Positions 34,406 through 48,458 of a stretch of DNA of 64,000 bases are shown here, piece after piece. The position numbers were made by a program, and so were the translations under genes. The notes beneath the pieces were generated by a model. It did not search any database, was not told the DNA's origin, and saw only the letters and a list, made by a program, of their open reading frames with translations. The DNA is from Clavaria fumosa. Lineage: Eukaryota > Basidiomycota > Agaricomycetes > Agaricales > Clavariaceae. Numbering within the stretch: the stretch's first letter is position 1; the number at the start of each line of letters is the position of its first letter. The stretch spans positions 3,348,001 to 3,412,000 of the forward strand of contig OX637794.1 of the NCBI GenBank assembly GCA_951802425.1. Reading direction: 5' to 3'.

Positions 34406-34773
34406 ATCCCTCTTTTCTTCTTTTCGTCTTCTTCAACTGGTGTAACGCCGTCGGTTGCATATATGCTCCTCCTCCTTTCTGTTTCTCATTCTCCTGCAGT
34501 CGTTCTTGAAGGTGCACTTTTCCGATTGGCCATCACGCCGTCGTGTTTCTGTAACGTTAGCCCAGAATGTCTCTCCCCGTCCATTTTTCTTTCTCTTTTT
34601 TTGTGACGCGTATACAATATTGGTCGTACTCCTTTATATGCTTTCTGTTGACCTGTGGAGATGTCGAGGGCGGGCGAATGAAGGAAATTTGCCTTTATCG
34701 TTGATTGGATGACATAATCAATTATTTTTATTTGGGTTTTTTCTTGCGTCGCGTCTTTTCAGTCAGAGCAGCC
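34406..34773. other. Intergenic region between KH gene and BRX1
   Basis: 3' UTR of the KH gene (C/T-rich, then T-rich around 34585-34605) and the short promoter of BRX1. No gene supported. Confidence 0.45.
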
Positions 34774-36001
34774 ATGGCCTCTGTCCTCAAAGCAACCGTA
34801 CAGGCAGCACGATTGAAGGCCAAGCGCAAAGTGGGCGACGCGTACGAAGGTGGTGACGACGAGGAGATCTTAGAAGAAAGGGAGAGAGAAGAACGACAAG
34901 AGACGAAGCCGAGGAAGAAAAACAAGCAGCGGGTGCTGCTCTTGTCTTCGCGAGGGATAACGCAGCGGATGAGACACTTGATGAACGACCTAGAGGCACT
35001 CTTGCCACACGTCAAGAAGGGTGCGTGTCTTAACCTTTCTTTTGTTAACTTTTTTTAAAGTCATCCTTGTTCTTCGATGATGACGTGGGAAGTGCAGACT
35101 CGAAGCTAGACTCCAAGTCGCACCTGCACCTGCTGCCGGAGCTGGCGGACCTGCACAACTGTAACAACGCGTTGTACTTTGAGGCGCGGCGGCACGAGGA
35201 TCTTTATTTATGGGCAGCGAAGACGCCAAACGGGCCAAGCGTGAAGTTACATGTGCAAAACGTACATACGATGGACGAGCTACGGCTGAGCGGGAATTGC
35301 TTGCGGGGGAGCAGGGGCGTGCTGTCGTTTGATGCGGCGTTTGAGGAGACTGGGTGGGCGCGGCTCATTAAAGAACTCTTCACGCATGTGAGTGACTAGT
35401 AAGAGGGAGTTGGGCGTTCTCCCTCCCTCATCCATTGCATCGTCGCGTCATTGCATTCTTGTTCAACGATCATTTCGTGCATTTCATTCCTAGATATTCG
35501 GCGTGCCGCCGACGGCGAGAAGGGCAAAGCCGTTTATAGACCATATTCTCACGTTCTCGATATTAGACTCGAAGATATGGTTCCGAAACTATCAGGTAGA
35601 GATGACTTCTCGTCGTCTCCCTGTTTTCTAGCACGGATTTTAATGCTTTTATAGATATTGGAAAAGGACCCAGTGCAACCAAACGGGCCGTCGTCGGAGA
35701 CTAGCCTTGTCGAGATTGGTCCGAGATTCGTGATGACACCGATACGTATTTTTGAGGGGGCATTCGGCGGTGTAACGGTGTACTCTAATCCGGGTAGGAA
35801 GGATCATTTGATACTTTCCACGCGAACAATGCTGATAACATCACAGAATTTATCACACCCGCTGCTGTTCGATCTATGAAGCGAAGGGAAATGGGAGACA
35901 AATACCGAATACGGAAGCACGCACAAGAGGAGCAGCAGAAAAGGAAAGATCGACGCGTGCGAGCAGCAGACGAATTGAGCAAATCTCGGGTATTTGGCTG
36001 A
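34774..36001 (+). CDS. BRX1: BRX1, 60S ribosome biogenesis factor (Brix domain)
   Basis: Nucleolar Brix-domain protein needed for large-subunit rRNA processing. Five exons (34774-35020, 35098-35387, 35494-35595, 35655-35793, 35847-36001) give 310 aa. After an acidic/basic lead the Brix domain runs from QRVLLLSSRGITQRMRHLM through LYFEARRHEDLYLW, MDELRLSGNCLRGSRGVLSF and HIFGVPPTARRAKPFIDHIL to LVEIGPRFVMTPIRIFEGAFGG and the VYSNPEFITP end. The basic C-terminal helix YRIRKHAQEEQQKRKDRR is typical of BRX1. The start is supported by the MASVLK context immediately before the charged lead. Confidence 0.95.
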
Positions 36002-36210
36002 ATTTGGCTATGTTTGTTTGGCTATTCCTTTGTGCCGAAAACGGCGAGTTGTTTTTTAAAAAATCATCAGCGCAGCAGAGAAAATAATCTGAACCTGAAC
36101 CCGAATCAGTCAAAGCCCGCGATACAACTCAACCCAGCATCAGCGAAGCCAATATAAAGGAAGGTAAGGTTAGCCATGCAGTCAATAATCAGCCCATCAT
36201 CTCTTCTCCC

Positions 36211-37971
36211 ATGTCCATCTCAATATCCATCGTTCCCTTACACGGTTCCCTCAACCTCTACGGTGATCCAGACCCGACGTGAGCCGTGCATAACACCATT
36301 TTTCTCTAGTTCACCCAGTCTCACATCTTTTACAGCTCAGCGTATTCTCTCTCTGGTCATGTCTGCATATCCCTTGCTCGTTCTCGCAAATCAGTTAGAT
36401 TTCTACTCAAGTCCCTCGTGTTGACCTTCGAGGGCCAGTCAGAGTTCCTCAGCGCCTTCTCGGGCTACGTGCCTCTCCGTCTTTGCTCCACCACTCGGGA
36501 CCTCGCCCCCAGCGAGCCATTTGAGCTCACAAACGAGGGCCATGAAGATAGTAAAGAGCCCATAAAGTGGAACGTCATCTTTAACCTCCCCGTACCCGGC
36601 TGGCTCCCCGCCACCTCCGCATTTGGAGAAGCCAACGGCGGCACGCGCTATGCGTTGCATGCCACCGCCGAATTCATCAACATCAACGAGAGCCCTTGCA
36701 ATGGCCGTTTTGCCTTCCTTTCCAGTTTGTTTTCGTCTTGGGTCGCGAAGACACGCACCGCCCAGGCACCCAGATGCGACCTGACTGTCAATCGCTTGCA
36801 CAGACCCCCACCCTCCTCTCCTTCCCGCCTCTCTCTCTTCCCTATGACCAACTATGCTATTGAGCCACAGTCCTCTCAGACCCCCGAAGGTCAAGACCAG
36901 TCGGCATCGGCGCCTCCCGTCAAGCTCACCATGTTTGCTTCCATACCCGCTCACGTCAGCGTCAATGAGCATTTTATTCCCCTCTGTCTGCGCGTTCGCC
37001 CAGAGCCGGCCGCCGGAGTTGTATGCCGCCGCTTCCAAATATCTGATTTCTCCGTTGAATTGGAACAGAACGAAGAATACCGGTTGGTACCCTGTTCGAT
37101 CCTGCCCTCTCTTTACGCAAGTCATCTGATCCCTCCTTTGTGCAGCGCACGCCCGTCTCAAGCCTATGTATCCAAGTTTCCGCTGCCCCCTAAGTCCAAT
37201 CAGCCCCCAAATGTGCCTCTCCTTTCGCCTCATTCGGTTAATTCCATCTATGAACTCGGCTTCGTCGCTCCTCTGAACGCTAAAACCAAATCCTCTCGTG
37301 TTGTCTCCCTCAAGCCTTCTAAACCCTCCTTGTCCTATACCTTCACTGGCGGTGCCGAGGCCGGCAGTGCCCCAGGCCCCCATCCCGTCTTCACCTTGAA
37401 CGCGAACATCCCCTTCGCAAAAATGGGCAGCGAGAAGGGGCGGTCGGAAGACCAGTGGTGGTTCAACGCCCCGTTGCGTACGTCCGCTAAGACCCCGCTG
37501 CTGGAAGTGTCGCACGCAATGCGCGTCTCTGTCACTTGCACGTACGATGTGGTACAGAGCTTGCCCAGCGGCAGCGGTAGCAGTACCATCACGCACGCTA
37601 CAGAACGCCTCCATTTCACGCTCTCGCCACACTTCGTGGAGCCCGCGCCGGCGCCGGCTCCGCCGAGCCCATCCCTCACTGCTGTCTCAGACCCCTCCTC
37701 GACGTCCTCGTCTTCTGAACTCCTTGACAACGACAACCAACGCGACCGGCGTCGCCGGGCGCGGGGGGCGCCACCCACACCATCGTCTTCGTCGTTATCT
37801 TCTGGCACTGGCGGCGATGTGCGCCGTCATGCTGCTGCTGGGGACCCGCCGCGCTTCTCGAGCACGCTGCCGCCTTATTCGCAGCTGTATCGACCGGACG
37901 GGCAGAGGAGGACGTGGGAGCTTCCTCTTCCACGTTATGAGCCTCCATCGAGCGGCTCGACGCTGTTCTGA
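36211..37971 (+). CDS. Alpha-arrestin (ART family) ubiquitin-ligase adaptor
   Basis: Predicted arrestin-related trafficking adaptor that recruits an Rsp5-type ligase to membrane transporters. Exon 1 (36211-36278) starts MSISIS and encodes LHGSLNLYGDPDPT. A 57-bp intron leads to a long exon beginning SAYSLSGHVCIS and LKSLVLTFEGQSEF, the arrestin N-terminal beta strands; IKWNVIFNLPVPGWLP follows. The arrestin C domain begins about KLTMFASIPAHVSVNEHF. A possible in-frame 63-bp intron (about 37082-37144) would join EEYR to ARPSQAYV. The C-terminus is Ser/Pro-rich and ends with two PY-like motifs (LPPY and LPRY), the expected WW-domain ligands. The long exon start in many tools would be 36418, but that loses the first arrestin strands. 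Confidence 0.78.
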
Positions 37972-38306
37972 ATTCCCCATCGTCTTTGACGATCGGAAGA
38001 TTCTACCCCCACCTTTTTTTGCTGTTGGAAGGATCAGAGGCGGCGCGCGTCGCTGGTTCGCAACGGGTATCCTTTCCCAAGAATCCTCCTTTCCCTTTTG
38101 CAATTTGTCTTGTACCATCACAAGGGCCATCACGCCAAAGTATATCCCACCCCTCCCTACCCAATATCTGTATCGATACTGATCGTCGTTCCGTGCTTTG
38201 TCTGTGCTTTAACCTTTTGTTCAATTAACAAGTTCCCTCCTGGGAAACGAATACAAGATGACGTTATAGTCATTCAAGCCATTCTCTTCTGCTAACGAGT
38301 TGAGCT
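37972..38306. other. Convergent intergenic region (arrestin / cyclic phosphodiesterase)
   Basis: 335 bp between the two stop codons. T-rich 3'-UTR-like sequence; nothing else seen. Confidence 0.4.
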
Positions 38307-39319
38307 TCACACAAGCGCAATCTTCTCGAGCACCTTGCCCTTCCAGCTCTCGACGGGTCCATCGCAATCAACGACCCACATCTCGCTCGGCACAAAGCTG
38401 GCGATCGTCTCACCCACGCTGCCCTCCCTAATCGCGACGCCTCCGTCTCTGTCGCCGTCGGTACCATCGCCACTCGCGCGCTCGACGACGCACCCAGACT
38501 GCACGAGCCGCCCGTGCATTCGTTTGCGCTCCTCGCACAGCGCTGTGTCCGTCGCGTCGTCGATGTAGCACAATGACAGATGGGGGAACGCGGACCGGTC
38601 TTCGTCAGGTGCCGACGCCGTCGTCGTCGTGGCAGGTGCGAGCTCGCGCCGCAGGGCCGCGCGCAACGCTGCCAGCGCGGGCGTCGGGTGCACCGCGAGG
38701 TAGACGGAGCGGAAGTAGTGATCCCCGCACACGAGCCCCGCAAAGGACACGGTAAGCGGGTGTCGGGGCATCTGCTGCCGCCCGTCCTCCGTAGCCGTAG
38801 CAATGACCTGTCTCGTACAGGTGAATAGAAGGGTGCGCGAGGGGAGAGTAGGCGTACGGCGGTTGCGCCACTAAGGGGCCACTGGCCGTGTACCCCGTCT
38901 TGGGGGGGCGGCCGGAGCGTAGCTGTCGCGGTGCTCTCGCTCAGGTTCGTACCCGCGCCCGTGCTCGCAGTTGCGGTAAACCCGGCTACGGCCGCGCGCG
39001 CGGCGCGTATGACGGCGTCGGATGAGAAGCTGCTGCGAGGGACGCTCACGAGCGTGATGTGCGGGTGGAAGTCGGGGTAGGGCTCGAGTACTTCCTCTCC
39101 TCTGGCAGCAGCTGCTGCTGCCGAGGCGTCGGAGCTTGGGCACGGGCGCTTGATGGAGCGCGGCCAGGAGTGCATGAGGTACCAGAGCGTGTTGGACACC
39201 GTGCCCGTGGGCGGCACAAGCCACACTGCGATCCCTGCTATCGTGGCGCATCGTGATGAATGTCGGGATGGTCAGCTCTGTAGTAGGGTGCTTGTTGCGT
39301 GTTTGGGCTACTCACCCAT
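38307..39319 (-). CDS. CPD1: 2H-family cyclic nucleotide phosphodiesterase (CPDase-like)
   Basis: Predicted 2',3'-cyclic phosphodiesterase (ADP-ribose 1'',2''-cyclic phosphate type) acting on by-products of tRNA splicing. Three exons: 39319-39316 (only ATGG), 39234-38819 and 38774-38307, total 295 aa. The N-terminus reads MGIAVWLVPPTGTVSNTL. The two catalytic HxT/S motifs are HITLVS (first half) and HLSLCY (second half), both preserved, with YFRSVYLAV between them as in the family. The last intron is 44 bp (GTACGAG...GCAG). The 4-nt first exon is inferred because the body has no in-frame ATG, and ATGG followed by GTGAGT fits exactly. It is longer than yeast Cpd1 owing to Ala-rich inserts. Confidence 0.78.
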
Positions 39320-39473
39320 GGGTGGTTATGCGGTAATGGCGGTGGTAAGTTAGTTACCAATTGCTATGACTTGAATGGGAAGTGGAGATTGTATTCAATG
39401 GACAAGTCTCGAAGATTACACAGATTACAGATACAACAATTTCAGACAAGACCACTTGCTCTGGTGGAGAATT

Positions 39474-41372
39474 TCAAGTAGCAGAGTCAGCTGCTGTTCT
39501 CGCCCTGCTCCTGAGACTGATCCAACTGCTCCCATAGGTACCTCCGTCCTCAGCAGTGCCCTCGACTTCTGCCTCAGACCCAGTCTCAGGCGTCTCAGTT
39601 GCCTCAGGCTCCTGCTCGATGGTGTCTGAGAGTGCTGCTGCGGGTGACGGCGGGTCTGGTGGTGGAAGGGGTGTGTTCGGTGAGACGCGTGGCTGGACTA
39701 GGATGAGTGGATTACGCAGTGAAATGAGGAGGTACGGGAGGTTAATGAGGATGTCCAAAACTCGGGATGGCAGATAGGACGCCAGTCTGTAGGTGTTCGC
39801 TGCAGGTGTCCAGTGAAGAACTTCGAAACAAAGACGTCGGAAGAAAGGAAGGCTTCTTACCACCAGCGCCGACAGCGAACCTTTCTCCTTTGATCCAATT
39901 GCTCAACCTGCTCAAGGCGAGACCAACTCCACTTGACCAAGTATGACACCAACCCTCATTCCCACCACTGACAACGCATACCACGCCGTTCACAAAAGTG
40001 GACACAGGTGTTGGTTGCCTCGGCACGCCAAAACGGGCATAATTACTATACATTCCCTTCGACCAGCTGGTCTCTGTTTGGACAGGCGGGTGCACGAGTG
40101 CACCAAAGGCAGGGCCGTAAGTTAGCTTCTCCGAAGCGGTCCAATCTTCCATAGCCTTGTACGCGTCTTGCGGCAGCATCGCGGCCGGAGGCGCACCAAC
40201 GCGACCAACGTCAACGACAACAACCTTAATATTCTTCATGGATTCAGAAGGGTCTGTCAGCGCGGCTGTGTTGATCTCTCTGCGGAGGACCTCGATGCCG
40301 CGCAGCGTGGCGGCCGCGCTCATAGCCTGCGCCGAAGCGAACGGCAGTCCGACCCTTGTGTCTGGCGCGGGCACACATACCACGATCGTCTTCTTCGTGT
40401 TCATTCTGAGAGCTTCGTCCCGCGTGCGCGAAGGTGTAGTGCGCAACAAAGGCATGAGCGCTTGAATCGCTTGGAGGGGCACAATGTGCGAGGTTAGGAG
40501 GAATGGCAGGTACGTTGTGCGCAGAGATAGGTTTTCAAGTGGTGCCGGGGTGGGAGATGAAGCGGGTAGAGTCAGCAGAGATATCACAGACTGGATATAT
40601 GCCTGGGAAGAAGGCGAGGCATGGGGGTCACCCGGTGAATCGAGCGGAAATCTGCGGCTGAGGGTTGCGGCAAGAGACCGGAGGAAAATGGGCAAGGAGC
40701 CAGGCTAAACATTTTTAGCCTCTTTCGCTTCTTCAAAGTAAAATGCTCTACCTCTGCGGGGTCCAGCACAAGAGCACGAACGAAGCCATTACATCTCTGC
40801 TCAAGGGTGTCAACGCCTTCAGGGGTGGCTACGCTCGCAATAACAATGTATCCTTTTTTCTCGAGTTCCAATATCAGAGGAAGACCCAACGGATTGTCTC
40901 CGCCGAGTACGACTGCGACATGAGCCAGCAGGTGTTATTTGCATCTCAGCTGAATAATGGTACACATACCTACAACCTGCCTCCTGTCGCCTACAGTCTC
41001 TCTCTTTTGTCTCATCCTTGCGTATCTCGCATACGAAGGTCCATAGCCAACCAACAATCCAGCGCCGACAACGCCGATGAAGAGTCCACTAGCGGTCCAA
41101 GGGTGATCCCCTACCCATGCACCTGATCTGCTGAGCCAGCCTGCCCGCGGCAGAGGCTGGGGTGTGGGCGGGGGTGGAGGGGGCAGTTCAAAATCACCCA
41201 AGCCAGGAATGAGATCTGGAAATTTGGACAACCGTTGAGGGCCGTATCGAGAAATGTCCACCCAGACGCGATGTGCTGCCTCACGGATGTTGGAAAGGCC
41301 TGAAGCAGAGGAAAAGACGATTTCCTCGAAATATTCGAACGACTCCCTGATCTCGTCGACGAATGGATGCAT
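39474..41372 (-). CDS. DUF1776 fungal protein (short-chain-dehydrogenase-like)
   Basis: Four exons (41372-40970, 40912-40752, 40704-39861, 39820-39474) give 584 aa. The N-terminal region MHPFVDEIRESFEYFEEIV is followed by a Pro-rich stretch, then a hydrophobic segment SGLFIGVVGAGLLVGYG that may be a membrane anchor. A Rossmann-like start VVVVLGGDNPLGLPLILELE follows and the dehydrogenase-like fold continues through TIVVCVPAPDTRVGLPFA and IKVVVVDVGRVG. This layout matches the fungal DUF1776 family, whose function is not established. The last intron is very short (40 bp). The C-terminal 60 residues are acidic and Pro-rich. CACGTG lies about 80 bp upstream of the start. Confidence 0.75.
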
Positions 41373-41712
41373 TGTGCACAGGGAAGGGTGCCTGGTTGCC
41401 TTGCTGCCGTGGTCGATGCGCAAGCCGTGATTCGGAAGCCCAGAAATCATCACGTGAACACGGAGAGTTCTCCTAGATTCGCACACTTCGCTTTCCACAA
41501 ACGTGAGAACCTCCGGCTGGCTCAGCAATGTATCTGTTGAACAGAGGGTATTTACGAGGTGTCTGCGAGTCTTTGTAGTCTCCAGCCTGTACGAATGGCA
41601 GCTTTACACGGTGATTGGATTTTTTAGGGGTGAAGATCATGTGACTTTATTGCCACGTGATAGGCCTAGAATTTCTCTGCAGACTTCGCTACGGAGGACA
41701 CCTGAGCGCTCC
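41373..41712. promoter_or_regulatory. Divergent promoter, DUF1776 gene / CLP1, with two CACGTG sites
   Basis: 340 bp between predicted start codons. TCACGTGA at 41450-41457 lies about 80 bp before the DUF1776 ATG. CCACGTGA, with CACGTG at 41654-41659, lies about 54 bp before the CLP1 ATG. Each gene therefore has its own proximal site. Confidence 0.5.
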
Positions 41713-43651
41713 ATGACTTCCGAAGCCACGCCAGAGGGCAAAGAGTGGGTGCTTGAATCTGAGTCTGAGTACAGATTTGAGCTCGACGTCGGAACGACTC
41801 TCGCTGTCAAGGTAGGCCCCGCGCAGCGATGCCGCTTTCCATGCGCAATGTACATTGAGCTCGCCTCTTCGTAGCTGGTCAGCGGATACGCAGAGGTCTT
41901 CGGCGCAGAACTCGCCGATAACAGCCATTACTATCTCTTTGGTTCAGAATGCAAAGCTGCCATCTTTACATGGCAAGGGTGCACGATAGAGATGAGTAGC
42001 TTCCTAGTTCCTGAACCATTTATTTATTTACCGCCTCTGCAAAAAAAACACGTCATTGGACGTCCCTCCACAGAATACGTGTCGGATGAGTCGCCCATGG
42101 CTTTTTATGCCAATTTGCACGTCGCCCTTGAGCAGATGCGTGTCCGCGCTCTCCGCGCCATTCACGACCCAGAAGATGTCTCTGTTGCAAGTGCCGAGCC
42201 ACCCAGAGTTCTCGTCCTGGGTCCAGAGAATTCCGGAAAAACCACCCTATGCAAGATTCTGACCAACTACGCTGTACGGGCTGGACAGAACTGGTCGCCT
42301 ATATTTGTCAACGTCGATCCGTCCGAGGTGCGGGTTTTCGTTTCCATCGCATTTTCTCTTCTGGCTGCATTGTGCAGATTCTTTAGGGTGGCTGGTCTGT
42401 TCCTGGAGCGATATCTGCAACACCTATACACGGCCCACTTCCCACATATTCACCTGCAAACCCCCTCGGGTCCGCTGCGACCTCGGCACCCACCACAATT
42501 GCATCAAATGCGCTTCTTCCCCTCGCATACTGGTATGGCCACAACGACACGAAAAGGAACATACCATTACTGGAAACAATTATTCGAACTTTGGGCAAGA
42601 AAATTAGTGAGAGACACGACTTGGACGCAGAAGGTAACGAAACCGAACCCGGAGACCTCATCTCACTGCATACTTATTTTCAGGTCGTGCCTCCGGTCTA
42701 ATAGTAGACACGCCATCCTCGTTTGCCTCTGGACCTGCAAATAGTGATCAGAGGCACGCCCTGATTAAAGCATGTATTGAAGCGTTCAAAAGTACGAAGA
42801 ACCAGCCCCTACTATCCCTCTCATCAAAATTCTAACCTCCATGTGTCTCATAGTCAATATCATACTGGTCGTCGGACACGAGAAACTTAACGTAGAGATG
42901 CAGCGGGCGTACGGGGACCAGATGTCCGTCGTCAAAATCCCAAAATCCGGAGGTGTACGTCAAACTCTGGATCTGGGCACAAATGCATAATTCATTGCGC
43001 GGGCATTTTCCCACTCGCTCATGCACAGGTCGTCGAATTGGACCATGCGTACCGTGAACGTGTTCAGCAATACCAGCTGCACACATACATGTATGGACAG
43101 GTCATTGAAGCGCCGAAAGGCATTTCCGCAGCAACGCTCGGCGGCGAAGCGCTCACAGACCTTGCGCTATCTCCTTCGTCTTCCGTGATCAGCTTCGGCG
43201 ACCTCAAGCTCTACCGCATCGGCGGGGGTAAGTTCGGCGAATTTCTTTGCATCCAGTATCCGTTCTAAAGGATGTATTCCGCAACAGAGGCGATGGCACC
43301 CCCCTCTGCGTTGCCGATAGGCGCCGCGCGAGTCTTGTCAGAAATGCAGCCCGTCCTTGTCGATCTCGACCAAAGCATTTCAGGTATTCTCAACGCCGTG
43401 CTGGCGCTCCTTGCGACTCCCGCGCCAGAGGAGCAAGATCGCCAGCAGTCCGAAGAAGCGCGACTCGGTTTTCCAATCGCTGGTTTCCTTGTTGTGTCCG
43501 TCTTCGGTGTGATGCAATGTCAAATTTGCTGATCTCGGGTCACAGGACCTCTGTGGACACGGCGAATCGCAAATTGACGATTCTGGCCCCTAATCAAGGC
43601 TCCCTTGTAGGCCGTGTGGCGGTAATAGGAACGTTTGAGTGGCAAGATTAG
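41713..43651 (+). CDS. CLP1: CLP1, mRNA 3'-end processing factor / polynucleotide kinase family
   Basis: Subunit of cleavage factor IA; in metazoans a 5'-OH RNA kinase. Eight exons give 506 aa with a consistent frame. The N-terminal beta domain is EYRFELDVGTTLAVK and ELADNSHYYLF. The P-loop is VLVLGPENSGKTTL (Walker A), followed by FVNVDPSEGGWSVPGA and LIVDTPSSF. Later blocks are NIILVVGHEKLNVEM, VKIPKSGGVVELD and YMYGQVIEAP. The C-terminal domain ends KLTILAPNQGSLVGRVAVIG. Between GCTIEM and GRPSTEYVSDESPM there are about 24 in-frame residues (41995-42060) not expected in the family. This segment begins GTAGCT like an intron but has no usable AG acceptor before GRPSTEY, so I left it in. Confidence 0.92.
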
Positions 43652-43751
43652 TACCTCTGGAGAACGTCCAGGTAGAGGCTGATAGCATATTATAGCATGC
43701 TTATAGTTTCATGACCCACACGCTGTGTACAATTACATGTTGGAGGCCAGC

Positions 43752-46347
43752 TCACAATCTCGAAAAGTCCCGTCCCCAAACGCCTCTAAAATCAGAGTTA
43801 GCCGCGCCGATGTAGCTGACACACGCAACCACTCACCTTATGATCCAGTCGATCATCAACAATGCCCGCGTCCGCGCGCTCACTTGCTCGCTCCAGTACA
43901 CACTGCGCCACGCATACATAGCAACAAGGCCGCCCATGAAGCTCGTTGAACCAAGGTCAAACACCGCTGCGTTGCCGATGTATGCTAAGCTTCCTAGATG
44001 GTGGTAAACAAACGGGGCTGACAGAGCCTCGTCTGACAAGGCCTTTTTTTGGCCATCCATGTCGCGCCGGTGCCGTGCCAACTGGGAAAGCTTACGTCCC
44101 AAGTACTTCCCTTGCTGCGAAGCGACTTGCGCCGTCTGCATAAAATGAGAAGCACTTTTAAGAGTTAATTAACCAGATCACATACTGCAGGTAGGGCGGT
44201 GATCTTATTGCCAAGGTCTTGTAAGAGCTTGCTCAGCTCGTCCAAAGAGAGGCTGTTATCCCCATCCGAGTCGTACAGCTCGAACAGTGTCCTAACCTGC
44301 CAAAGGTGATGATGGCCAATGAACGTGCATGCTCAAAATCCAAGCCCTAATTTCAGAGCACTCACCTTATCTAAATGTTTCTCGGTCATGGGGATGCGTC
44401 TTTTTAACTGCCGCACTGCAGAGGAAGGATTAAACGCGGTGTGCGGGTCAATGATTTAAACTCAAATGACATACCCATGATTCGCCACTCGTCGAAATTT
44501 ATTTTACCGTCGGCATTCCGATCCGCGTATTGCATGAGCTCCAGCAAGTAGCCCTTGACATCTGTCTCAATCTGCTCGAGACAACCTCGTCACATTACGT
44601 CTGCTTGCTACAATAGCGGTCACACTCGCCGTCGCGCAGTCGCCCAAGGCCCATACGATACCTTCGCCATCTTCCTCAGTTGGTATTCCCTTGACCCGCA
44701 GGTATGCATCCACCTCGATCGCTTTCTTATGCTTCTGCCCAGGTATCATGGCGCACAAACGCTCAGTAAACGGATTCATGGCAATTCCGGTTGACCATAG
44801 CACGAAATTACTTGGAATTTCATGGGATATTATCTCCCCAGTGTCCGGTGCGCGCGTCGTATAGACGACGTGTGTCGGGTGTACCGAACTTACGCTATTG
44901 ACGGGTCGTGAGTTCGAGACAAAAATGAGCAAACAAAGCCAGTACCGAGCAGAGGTGATAAGGTTAGCAGAATCTCGGGCAAACTTGTTCTGAGGGAGAG
45001 TTAGTACATTTGAGGTACGTCGGGATTGCAACCCACCTCGGCGTATTTGGAGATGGCTTCTGAGTACTATTTTCTGGCGTTGAGTAACTGAAACCGACAT
45101 TATGAAATAGCCTGACCGTGTTCAGGATGTGTTCTCTTGATTGGATAATATGTATAGATACCTCCTTTCGGCAAATTTTCGGGAACTATTTGACTAGGCT
45201 TGAGTATGACATATGACAGGACGTTGAAACGCACGTAGTTCACAATGTCTTCCTGGCAAAGGTCATAGATTTCTGCAGCCATCTCAACACCTGTTGGACC
45301 TCCTCCGCACACTACGAAGCTTAGAAGGCGTTTCCGTTCCTCGGCCGTTGTCGTCGGCAGACAAGCAGTCTCGAAATTATCTAAAATGCGGCGGCGAATG
45401 GCCTGCGCGTCCGCAATGGTCTTGAGTTGGAAGCAGTTTTCCAAGCCAGGAACGCCATGCGTGCTAGAGACGGAGCCACATGCGACCACAAGTTTGTCAT
45501 AGCTACGTAGGATAAAACGGCGCGGTGTTCAAAAGGTGGGGCAAAGGAAAGCAAGGAGACACACGGTACATAGACACGCTCTGAAGGGGTAGAGCCTGTG
45601 AGGCTCTCGACCTCAAGCAGGCGTTCGGATGGAACGAGATCGACGGCGTTCCCGTGAATGTAATGACCGTGCAGTCGGGCAATGAGTTTGCGGATGGGCT
45701 CAATGAGCGAGCGGAACTGAACAGTGCCTACAGCAGCGGCTACGCCAAATTATATAGTGAGTACGCACGCGCATTAAAGAAGTCAAGACCTGAACATTCA
45801 CAAGGTAATAAAGGAGTGAATGTGGTGTGCGTCTGCGGGGCAATCACGGTCACGTGGTAGTCTCCCGGATGCAGCTTCTCCAGCACGGACAATGCCTGCA
45901 ATCCCACACATCAGTTGTACAAGGCTGAACTAGATAGATTAAACGCACAGCCCAGCCGCTACCAATAACAACGAGGTGAGGCCTAGCGGCCAATTCCTTG
46001 TTTGCCTCATCCTGCTCATCGTCAATTTGTGCCCGGACGATGGGAAGGTTCTTAGGGCCGCCACATTCCGGGTGTAGAGCCAGGGGGTGGAGAGGAACAC
46101 GATCTACATGCTTCTCTGTGTATGTAAAGGCGTCATGGATAAATACACAAGCGCCGATTGTGAGGACGCCGAAAGCAGAGCTGAGGATGAAGTAGCCTGT
46201 GAAGCGGGCAATGCGCTTGGTACGGTCTAGGAACGTTCGAGTTGTTGCGGATGCTGTGGTAGATAGGTAGAGCACGTTTCGGCGGCGGAGGAGAGGAGAG
46301 CGAGAGTACAGGAGTACAAGTGGTCGAATTGGACGCGGGCGCAACAT
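43752..46347 (-). CDS. NDE1: External alternative NADH dehydrogenase with EF-hands (NDE/NDI type)
   Basis: Rotenone-insensitive type II NADH:ubiquinone oxidoreductase on the outer face of the inner mitochondrial membrane, feeding electrons without proton pumping. The N-terminus is basic (LRPRPIRPL) followed by a hydrophobic segment (GYFILSSAFGVLTIGACVFI), consistent with import and anchoring. The FAD site is VVIGSGWAALSVL and the NAD(P)H site is VVCGGGPTGVEMAAEI. Two EF-hand-like loops occur: DRNADGKINFDEW and DSDGDNSLSLDEL, suggesting calcium control as in the Neurospora external enzyme. It ends YWSEQVSARTRALLMIDWIIRG then WGRDFSRL, a typical C-terminus. There are about ten exons; I did not fix every boundary. 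Convergent with CLP1 and divergent from ATP2. Confidence 0.9.
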
Positions 46348-46506
46348 TCCAAGAAGATGTCATATCACGTGCTGCACGAAGCCCTGAATTGAGAGGATTA
46401 CGTAATATTCTGCTTACGGGCAAAATCGGGTCGCTGTTTGTGTTTGCGCAAGATTTTGGCGTAAGCACACAAAAATCGTCCGTCGAGCTCGGCACGTCTT
46501 CAAGCA
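46348..46506. promoter_or_regulatory. 159-bp divergent promoter, NDE1 / ATP2
   Basis: The two start codons face away from each other across 159 bp. CACGTG lies at 46366-46371, close to the NDE1 start. Both products serve mitochondrial oxidative phosphorylation, so joint control by one promoter is plausible; that is inference. Confidence 0.5.

Positions 46507-48458
<1,952 letters not shown>

Noticed and set aside
36439..37632. 397-codon open frame on the minus strand antisense to the arrestin gene
   Set aside because: It is a shadow of the GC-rich arrestin coding exon, has no motif or splice support, and the plus-strand protein has a clear arrestin fold.
38270..39226. Single 318-aa minus-strand ORF as the phosphodiesterase
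   Set aside because: It loses the second catalytic motif (HLSLCY), which lies in another frame; a 44-bp intron joins the two halves properly.
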